From Trileptium ribeirensis (taxonomy: Eukaryota; Nematoda; Enoplea; Enoplida; Thoracostomopsidae), in the NCBI GenBank assembly GCA_030248225.1, contig JASANE010020113.1, positions 1 to 64,000 of the forward strand: DNA of 64,000 nt, written 5' to 3'. The translations under genes were made by a program, and so were the position numbers. The number at the start of each line of letters is the position of its first letter. Position 1 is the stretch's first letter. The notes below the pieces were generated by a model. It was given only the letters and a program-made list of their open reading frames with translations, ran no database searches and was not told the DNA's origin. Of this stretch, positions 46,668 to 57,000 are shown piece after piece.

Positions 46668-48029
46668 CTACGCCATAAGGCACGTCTCCTGTTTTGTAAA
46701 ATATTCTCCTGCATTTCTACCCGAAGATGATGAGTGCTGCTTGATAAACCCCATCAATTGTAGCTCCGCAACTGCTAACAAAAACATTGCCTTATCTTGT
46801 TCATCTAACAACTTTTTCGACTTCATTTGTCGTCGCTTCGCCCGAGATTTCGTCGCTTGAACACCACACTTTTCTTTACAGCTGTGCTGCTGGGACATGG
46901 TCTTCCATTCTCGATAGCCATTATACCAATTCGTTAGCGGCACTATCTTTCCAAACTCGCCAAGAACTTGAAACACACCACAAACGTCAGGATACGTCAA
47001 TACAGCATAGACGGAAGAATCTTTGTCACGCTCATCAGGGTGCTGCTCAATGTAGCTCAACCACCCACGTAATGCTTGTTCAACCTTCAGCTTGTTGTGC
47101 GCCGATAAAAGCCGATCTGGGCTATCGCTGCAAGACATAAAAAATGATTCATACAACGGCAGCTTTGCTATTCTAGGTGAAGCTAGAGCATCTCGAAAGA
47201 AACCATCCATCAATTCTACCCATTTTTTCAGCTCAATTTGAAAATAACCTTGTCTCAAAGAAGCAGCAAGGCGAAGTCGTGCTTTTAAGCCCGCCACGGT
47301 TGTTTTCTGAGACCAATCAGGAGTAACTGGCAATGCGTTGGACGGTGTCCGTGTCAACGACGTAACGTCTTTGACAAAATTCCCGGGACATTTTTTTGTT
47401 TTCACGTTTTTGTCATTCGGAGAACAGCCTGAATTTTCAGCGTCCCTTTCCAGCTTCTCTCTTTCTTCATCTAAAAGCGCTTGGCCTGCCTCAATATTAT
47501 TAAAATTCGACACAGATTCCTTTATTTTCTCACTAAATCCTGCCAAGGCTTGCGAACATGATCGAGTCAAATGGATGTTATACGGTTTCAAAATGACAAG
47601 AATTTTGTCCAACAGATCTAGCAAGTCAAAGCGGCCAATACACCCGGCATACCGTAAAATAGATTTATACTCCTGTGTATCACAGCAGGCAGATTTGGTG
47701 GAACAGCTCATATAGACCGAATGTATCGACCGTCCCCAAGGAGACGGAGGCAAATATTCTAACAGAGCAAGAAGAACCTCAAGGCCACACGAAAAGGTAA
47801 TGCGCGCATGAACGAAGTCATTGAAAGCTTGAACAATCATATCTTTTACAGATTGTACCGTAGTGCTCTCATTCATCATAAACTTTTCACATCCAAAACC
47901 ACTAACAATATTCATCACAGTCGAATCGGACAATTGTGATAAGTTATTGACCAGGTCTTGATTGGATTCGGTGCAAAACACCGATAATTCGTTGTTGGCG
48001 AAATGATGCAGCATTGTCAGCTTGAAAGC
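46668..48029 (-). CDS. ORC3: ORC3 exon 3 (C-terminal)
   Basis: It starts after ATTTTAG with AFKLTMLHHFANNELSVFC, which continues the exon 2 end exactly as in the family, and runs 453 codons to TAG. It contains the helical insertion region (a long NFNNIEAGQALLDEEREKLE coiled segment) and the winged-helix end. Confidence 0.95.
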   Translation of the reverse strand, partial: AFKLTMLHHFANNELSVFCTESNQDLVNNLSQLSDSTVMNIVSGFGCEKFMMNESTTVQSVKDMIVQAFNDFVHARITFSCGLEVLLALLEYLPPSPWGRSIHSVYMSCSTKSACCDTQEYKSILRYAGCIGRFDLLDLLDKILVILKPYNIHLTRSCSQALAGFSEKIKESVSNFNNIEAGQALLDEEREKLERDAENSGCSPNDKNVKTKKCPGNFVKDVTSLTRTPSNALPVTPDWSQKTTVAGLKARLRLAASLRQGYFQIELKKWVELMDGFFRDALASPRIAKLPLYESFFMSCSDSPDRLLSAHNKLKVEQALRGWLSYIEQHPDERDKDSSVYAVLTYPDVCGVFQVLGEFGKIVPLTNWYNGYREWKTMSQQHSCKEKCGVQATKSRAKRRQMKSKKLLDEQDKAMFLLAVAELQLMGFIKQHSSSSGRNAGEYFTKQETCLMA

Positions 48030-51000
48030 CTAAAATGAAACTGATACAAATAAAGTTATGCCGGATATCACACATCGGAGATGGTGCTGAATATCGCCAC
48101 AAGCATTAAGGAGAACACAAAATTACAGTAGCGTCCAAAAAGTTTTGGTATATAAAACCTAATTTGTAATTATAGGATTTCTGCGTAACCGAACCACCAT
48201 AGTATTTATTCTGCACTGCACATTCTTCTATCAGCGATTTAAAACTGCGTTTTACATTTAAACACAATTAAGTTAAACCCTACAGGTTTTAACCCAATTG
48301 CGTTAAGGAAGAAGATCAAAGAATTGCGTGCTGGTGGGTTACACCAGAAAATAATTTGTGTAGCACTCACACTAACTACTATTATACTACAGATACGTAG
48401 TACTGTAAACAAATTGACCACCGACGTTAAATAGGTCCGTCAGTTGCAATCAAATAATTTGCTTCTGATTAACATTGAGTGCGATATGATGTCTCCACCA
48501 CCGCGCACATGCTCGACGTCATCGAGCAAGCCGCAGTCTACCAACAGTCAAGTTGTGTGAAAAGCGCGAAGCCCTACACGACCGCCGGATTGTGCTACTG
48601 TAACAAATTCACAGCAGCCAACTTCGTCCAACTCCTCAGATCACAATCGAGGGATGAGTGTGCGCAAATGTCCGATCGACAATCTACATGCTGCGAGTGC
48701 AGTCAAGAAGGAGGCGAAGAACGTTTTGAATGTGGCCTCTATGCTCAATGAATCCACTTTAGCTGTAGTTTAGCGGATCGAGCACTGGTCGTTTCATTAG
48801 CTTTAATCAACGGTATCTTGGTTGTCTGTTCCAGTTGAGTAAATTTTACAAACAGTCGCCGTTCTTTCATGATGGCCTGATACGTTTCACACGAATCAAT
48901 GCACGACCATAAGCGACTACAAGTCATCGAAAGTCAAATTTCGTCGCTCACAACTGCATTAAACAACTTGATGTAGCCGCAGAACTCGCAGCCCATCAAG
49001 TGAACAGCATTCGCAACTTCATCTATCGTAACCCTACGTCATATGCCTGTATCATATTCATAAAAATTACCTCAGGTGCTTTGTCTCCCTTATTTCTACA
49101 ACATAAAAGACAATGATGCAAACGTCGCCGATTTATTGTTATTAGTGGCCTTAACGAAAACAGGGACGACCTGGCTACCGTATATGCGCTCGTTAAACAA
49201 CTCGAACCATCAGCCACTGTTCATGTCGAAAGGTATGCTAAATTATCATCGTAGTACAATCATCGTATCATCGGCAGCAACTGAGCCGCGTCCACGACTT
49301 TTAAAAGCACATCTGGTTTCATCGGATGCTGCAAAAAATTTACTTCAAGAGGCTCCACATTTGCGAACAATGTCCGATATGAAAGGACTGTATATTCGAC
49401 GGTCCATGTCAAACGAGAATCGACGAGTCTACGGGGCAATGCAAAAAGGTTCGTCAGATGAGCTCGACGCTTGCGGTAGACAGTACAAACAACGACCATT
49501 GTACAGTAGTAACTGAAATAATTGTCGTCTACATGAGAAGTCGGCGAGAAAATGTTCGGAGGAAAGCAACACCCAGGCAGTTGTGCTTTTAAAACTAATA
49601 AAAATGCTCTGTTGGTGTAAACTAAACGGCCGGCTGAATTCCCCAGTTATTAAAATGGCACCTGTGAATTGTAATTACTTCCACGCATAGAGCATAAGCA
49701 ATAACCTGAATGATTTACAAACATAAACGATATAAAGAAGAACTTGATTTTATATCAAATTCTGAAACCTGGCTTGATAGCACTGGGCATGATTCACTGT
49801 TTACAACGAACAAATTCAAGGTGTTCAGAATGCCAGAACTTCGATTTGGGGCAGAGTTACTGTTATTAATAACTCCAAAATTCCTTTGCAATGCACTGTG
49901 AATTCTGATATCCTAGATTATATATATAATGTATAATTGTTGCTCCAAACATATTTATAGCAAGTAAACATAGATTAGTGTGCGTATACAAATGCCTCCG
50001 AGGAGTAGTCTAGAAATTTAATGCAAACTATTGCAGACGTCTCAGATATCAAGTGGCCGAACAAATTCAAGGTGTTTCAGAATGCCAGAACTTCGATTCG
50101 GGGCAGAGTTACTGTTATTATTAACTCCAAAATTCCTTTGCAATGCACTGTGAATTCTGATATCCTAGATTATATATATAATGTGTAATTGTTGCTCCAA
50201 ACATATTTATAGCAAGTAAACATAGATTAGTGTGCGTATACAAATGCCTCCGAGGAGTAGTCTAGAAATTTAATGCAAACTATTGCAGACGTCTCAGATA
50301 TCAAGTGGCCCATTACTATAATAGGTGACTTCAACCTTCTGCAAATACATTGGAAAAATTATAAAGCACATAACACCCCGAATATCAGTACTTCATGGAA
50401 GTTATATTAAACACAAATTTATCAGAATTGGTTGATTTCCAAACAAGAGGAGACAGCATACTCGATTGACTGTTAACATCATCTGAAGTAAACATACTTG
50501 ATATTGGGCAAAGCTAACATTTACCTTTTGATCATTTCCCTGTTGAGTTCAAACTAATGGGTCAAACCGTCTCGCGTAACAGAAGAAACACATTTATGTA
50601 CGATTTAGGAAAAGGTGACTACAGTAAACTAAATTAATACATGTTTTGTGTGGATTGGGATACAGTTCTTTATAGTGTTTTACGGTTCAAGAGAAATGGG
50701 ATGGCTTTGTATAAGTATTAAATAACCCTTGCTTCCAATACGTACCTCAAAAACTTAAAAGTTCCTTTTCTAGGACTAAATATGTAAAATACAGTTCAGA
50801 TCTGTTAAACAACGTAAATTTTGGCGATTAGGGAAACTCTCAAACCATTTTACCGCATATAAAGAACATAGGGAAATTTTAAGTTTTTGAGGTATATACA
50901 TATTGGGACGCGAAAGCATCGCATTTTCAACAAGACGGCGATCCAGCCATGAAAATGTTCTATTATACCGAATGTCTTTATTTTAAATAACAACTTTTCG

Positions 51001-54000
51001 TGAGATATATACAGTATCAAAACCTTTAGCGAAATCAATGTCGGCACTCGGCAACATCAACCAGATGTCCACAGTCTACTTGCCTTGGTCCGCTTGTATA
51101 CGCTCTGTAAGTATCCATCCCAATATGTTCCTCAAAAACTTAAAAGTTCCTATTCTAGAACTAAATATGTAAAATACAGTTCAGATCTGTTAAACAAACA
51201 ACGTAAACTTTGGCGATTAGGGAAACTCTGGAACCATTTTACTGCATATAAAGAACATAGGGAAATTTTCAATAAGCCACACTTTCTTTTAAATGGAACG
51301 TAGAACGCAAATTATTGAATTCGGGAGTTTAAATAACGTGTTCAGATATGTTAATGATCGCTTATTCTCCAAAGCCGGTATAAGTGCTATTCGAAAGTAA
51401 ACCGGCGAACTAACAACAGAATACACATGTAACATTTTTAACAAGGCTTTTTCGGAGGGGTATGTTGATGATGATGGCAACATTGCATTTATCAATCAAA
51501 GTGTTAATAAAAATCCTACTCTCAGGTGGGTTTCCTCCATGCCACAGAATGCCTAAAAACATCTCTGTATGAAAACGCAACCATTCCCCAGATGGATTTT
51601 CTGAATATTTTTGCGCAAAAAAACTAATTGCTTTCCTCTTGAGCACATCTTTGAGCAAAACTTTATAAATGGAGTGTTGCCTAAATTTGGCCCTCTGCCT
51701 ATATTGTGGTTGTTTTTAAGAAAAAATGTTTTGGATCCTATGGATTACAGCCATACAACGTCTAATATTTCCCAATACACAAAGTGCATATTTAAAGAGA
51801 CATTAGTAGACCATTTGAGATCAAACTACTTATTACGTAACTGAACACCAACATAGTTTCTTATTGCGAAATTCAACAGCTACTGAGCTACTAGAAAGCC
51901 TAAACGAGTGGACCAAGGCAAGTAGACTGTTGACATCTGGTTGATGTTGTCGATATTGATTTCGCTAAGGGTTTTATCACTGTATATATCTCACGAAAAA
52001 TTGTTTAAAATAAAGAAATTCATGCGGTATAATAGATTTTCATGGCTGGATCGCCGTTTTTTTGGAAAATGCGATCCTTTCGCGTCAAGCTTGGCTATCA
52101 CTTTTCCGAGTTTTTCGCCGTAAAATCAGGTGTGCCACAAGGAGTGTGCTCGGCCCGATACTATCTCTTATGATATATATAAATCATATTTCGTGTAATA
52201 TAACTGTAAACTGTAAAATATTTGCTGATGACGTGTAATTATACAGCTACGCTTGCACACCAAATTCGAAATTAGAAAAACTCCAACAAAATATTCAAAA
52301 CTCTCTTAACAGCGTCCAAGCTTATGCTGAAATGGAGCAGTTAATAACTTCACCAACAATGTGCAGAATTGCGCACCTAAAGAGAAATAACTCCAACGTA
52401 CTGTATGTATGTACTTAACGAAATTCTCCCGCCAGTTGATTACTACAGAGACCTTGGGGTCGTTATAGCAAAAGACCTTAAATCGTCAACAAACTCCGAT
52501 ATATTTGCAAAAAAGCCTACAGATTAATAAATATATTATTTGAATGTTTTGACAAGCAACATAACGATCCTTGTGCAAATTTACACATTTACGACTTAAC
52601 ACCATTACACGAATATTCTGCTCAGGTTTGGTCACAGTGTTACTTAAATGATATTGATGCTATAGAGCATGTGCAGCGGTGTTTTACTCACACATACGCT
52701 AAACCAGGTATTTAGTCAAGGTCATATGTATCTCAGCTTAGGCATCTACAACTGATGTCACTAGAGGAGCGACAACTCCTTTTTGACTTGCAAATGGTTT
52801 TCAAATGTTTGCATAATGATAATGATCTAGATATGGAAATTTCTTAGAATTCCATTCAAGCCTGACAGGTTACAGTCTCAGTCTAATGCTGTATAAACCA
52901 AAGCTCAGAACAAGCACATCGAAGCACTTTTTCCCAAACCCCGTAATTGACTTCTGGAAGTCCCTACTTGAATATGTCGAATTTCGAAAACTACAAGCAC
53001 TGGTACACTTCTCAAATTATTTAATATTTGATAGAAACCTATGAATCAGATGTAAGTAGCGGTATTCACACGCTTGCTGTTCTATCTAGTTTGCTGTAGC
53101 TAGTTCAATGGTTTCTTCTTGAATTAGTTAAATGTATATTAATTATGCTTTTGCAGTAAACTACTTTGTTGTTGTTGCTGTTCGCTCAGCTAAAGTACAT
53201 CTCACAAAGCATATTGAGTGCGAAATATCTCCCATAAAATCTTACGACTATGTTACACTTTGCTCGCCAGCTTAGTCCTAACAGTTGCGTTGAATTTGTC
53301 TTAGATATCAAGTGCTAGTGCTCAGCCTGTGGGTAGGTACCACGCCTTGCTGCGCACAGCTACTGCTGCAAAATTACCGGCAATGTGATGAGTTATTCTG
53401 AATAAAAAAATTTCATTCAAAATCGAGGTGAAATTTACTATGTAAATGAATGATTCTAATCAGCTCAATACTTCACATGGATCACGATGTTAGGAATCTA
53501 AATTCTAATCACGACATAATAGCTGTAAGTGTAACATTTTTAAAACAGTGTACATGTTTGTTTCAAATTTGCAAACTGCAAATTTGATTAACAAAACTTC
53601 GATCCATTTCGATTTTAACATAGTTAAATAACTTGCAAATTTATAAATGTTCGAATATTTTCAATAGAAAGAAAGTTGTATCGATTTCGATTGAACTTAA
53701 TTTTAGTCTATAACTCGTGTAACAATTGAGAGTTAAGTAACTGAAGAAAATATATCGTTGTGGTCACGATTTATGTGACATAATTCAATTCGAATAACTG
53801 TCACTTGAGCTATACGTGCTAACCTGATTTTAACTAAATTTTACCCGCACACGTATATATTGTTTGTTTAAATTTTCAACAGAACAAAATCGATCAACGT
53901 TTAATGTGTTACGCAAGATTTACATGGACGCAGCAAAATACGGGTTGGGGCCATTGTTTCACCATTTGCACTGGCGTCAATATGGCAGTGTCCCCTCCAC

Positions 54001-57000
54001 CCGGTTTTTAAATGATTGATTTGACAACCGTCTGTAGGGACTTTTTATACTATATAGTAGCTTGTCTCCACACCAAAATGGTAATTCTGAATGTTGAGTA
54101 TGTAATTTGGAGTGACATTAGCTATATTTAGCATCAACCTACAAAATATCAGCCATGTTGCTTGAATAATTAAACAGATATACCCAGTTATGGTGTATTT
54201 AAGGACTTACTATGTGCCACTACATAGTGAGTGAAATGCTCTATAACATGAGACCAATAACAATACAGCCAAAGTGTACAGATATTGTCATTTTGGTGTA
54301 TTTTGGGTCTCATAGGAACATTGACAGACCATTTTGACCCAAGCCTGTAACGTCAATAACGACAACAGCAGCATACTACGTGCAGATATATAAAGGTTGA
54401 ATTGCTCTATAATATGAGACCAATAATACCATACGTTCCCCGAAAGGTTGCGGAGATACTGCAGTTTTGGTGTATACTGGGTCTCATAACCCTCATTTTA
54501 AAGATCACTTCTGATTAAAAATCCTGCAACCTAAAAGACCCATATAGCAAAGCATCAAATAGTCATACAGAGCCTTATTGCTCTATAAAATCAGCCTAAT
54601 TTAGTTAAATATCTGCACCACCTGTCAAGATACAATCCATACATGTTTTGTCAGGCACCCTTTTTCACGACACGAACTCACTCGCCGACTTTCACGGATT
54701 GGAGGATTTGGAATCCGGTTTGGCGCCTAACTAATGCGCACATAGATATTGTGTTAACCTTTCGAATGAGCTACCGCGCGAGTCAATCCGTGCAGCAGAA
54801 GTAGAGTTAAGAGTGTCATCCAAAAAATCCAGAAACGGACACCGTCGTAGTGCACCACCTTGACTGGCGAAATTTTTTCGCCACACTCGGTCCACTCATG
54901 ATTCAGTACAGAAGCCTAGGCCGAATATTTGAAAAGTATTAGTACTGCATGGGACAAAATTTCAAAACTTTACTACGAATAAAAATCAAAATATTTGCAT
55001 ATGAAATGACTCGATTGGGTTTTCCTGCACGTGATTGAAAGCATAGACAGATAGAAAGAAAAGTTCAATTATTGCGACAAGTCGTCATGTGTCTAGAAAA
55101 ACCAAAAGGGGTTCCTAATCTGTGTACGCTATACGTTATAACGTCTGGAGCAACTGCAAAGCGAAAGATGTCAACTATAATCTTGCTAAGCGTTCACAGT
55201 TACCAAAAAATGCTTTATTATCTCAGGAAATTGGCAAAATTAACGGAGATAACCGCTGACTATCTTAAGTTTGAACTTGTGTTGCTTTAAGCATGAGTGT
55301 CCGGTAATTGTTTGAACTCATTTCCTGACGCTATCTTTGCTCAGTATCAAAGAACGACCACTAAAATAAGTATCTACTGTGCATGTGACCTCTTTAGTAT
55401 GCTCGTAACGTTTAATCTCCGTACGTCTACTGACAAACTTGTGATGCTTTCATGCCCTTAGGATTTCCTACTAATATCCAATGTAGGTTCCGGTCCGGTG
55501 ATTGAAAGCAAGCATTCTACTTTCAAATAAGCCTAACTGCTTAATATTTACGACACTGTATCATATTATGACAACGAGTCTGATCAGTCTACATTGGAAT
55601 AAAGTAACATATCTGCAACACAATCAGAAACTGCGTTCTTGGTAATGAACTGTATTTACTGATACTGTGAGAGCAGTATTACAGTTTGTTTCATTTATAG
55701 CATTCTGATCAGAAACTCACAAGTCTAGCTGACAAACATTGGTTGACCAACTCTAGTCTAAACAATGTCTCTGCCCACTGATAAGAAAATTATAGTATAC
55801 CTTATTTTATCATTCATTATAAAACCATATAAACCCAAAATTTCCTAATAATCAACTAGCTAACTTTAATGTAAAAAGTTGTTTTTAATACGTTTTAAAT
55901 CCACTGTACCTTCATTTCTTCCATCCTCTGTTTTACTCTATATTCGAAGAAAAGGTTCTGGATCCAGTTTAAATGGACTGTTCTGTTGTTCCCTGATATA
56001 TATAAATTATATATTAATATATATAATAATTTATATATATATATATATATATATATAAATTGTTATATATAATATATACAATGCGATATGTGTTACTGTT
56101 TGAAGCATTACGTGTCAAATCTTCAAATTTAGTAACGTATACACGGACTGCACTTACCTTAATTATTCCATCGATATTAAAACTGTGACAGAGAAACAAA
56201 TTGACCGCCATCTCTAACTGTTTAGGATGCATCATAATCTTTAGACCGGACAAATCTGACCCAACTTTCTTCCGACCATTTCCCAATTTACCAGTAACAG
56301 ATGACTTATTGCTCTTTTCGTATCCTGTTTCTTTCACTAGAATCAACGCTTCCATTACAAGATTCAACACTGTTGCCATAGATGGAATTTGAGAAGTCGT
56401 CACCGCTATCCGACGTAGGATAGTCGGGGACACAAATCTAAACAATCCAGTGGTCACGCTGCATATGCTCAATACTAGACGGAGCTCTCTTTGCGCTGTT
56501 ACCGACCGGAAATGGTTAGAATTTGTTAAATCATCGTAAGGATTTCCTTGAAGCGTAGTTATAAGAAGCATAAGAATATCATCAAGCACTGTCGGATCGA
56601 AAGATTCAATTGATTCGATAATGACAATAAACATAGGAATTGGAATATTGCGTTTTGGATCAGCTAAAGGAATGTCATGGTCTTTAATAAATTGAGCAAT
56701 CGAGGCACTGAGATCAACATATGCATCGATTAATCCAGAAAGCGTCGACGGTTGATAAGAAGAAACACGATCAAAGATCTAAAAAATTAAGAGCTTCCAT
56801 AAATGTTCAAAATATTTAGCAGAGAGGCAATCAGTTCCTTCAAACAGCAGATTCATGAGCAAAAATTTATCTTGTTCATCTGTCACAACCATAACTCACA
56901 GAATAATTTCGAAAACGTTTGCGAATTTAACAAATTAATCGTTTTTTTCAAGGCGCATCTGATTATGAGCTATAGCTAATCACATGTCATTTGGACAATG

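Larger units (their letters stand above)
48450..53180 (+). mobile_element. CR1/jockey-like LINE in ORC3 intron 2, rearranged and inactive
   Basis: This is a near full-length non-LTR retrotransposon, opposite in strand to ORC3. Its ORF1 lies at 48,480-49,515, with a Ser/Pro-rich lead, FIVISGLNENRDD and RPRLLKAHLVSSDAA...LYIRR, which is LINE ORF1 RRM-like. Its ORF2 starts near 49,735 with an endonuclease (SETWLD near 49,763; IIGDFN near 50,318-50,335; LVDFQTRG). The reverse transcriptase follows, with a GVPQG block at 52,129-52,143 and FADDV at 52,221-52,235. The late RT region (RDLGVVIAKDLK) is near 52,450 and the tail near 53,170 has GTTGTTGTTGCT. Many stops and frameshifts are present. Internal duplications and an inversion are described separately. 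Confidence 0.88.

Noticed and set aside
46787..47715. Two plus-strand frames of 117 and 125 codons
   Set aside because: They are antisense shadows of ORC3 exon 3.
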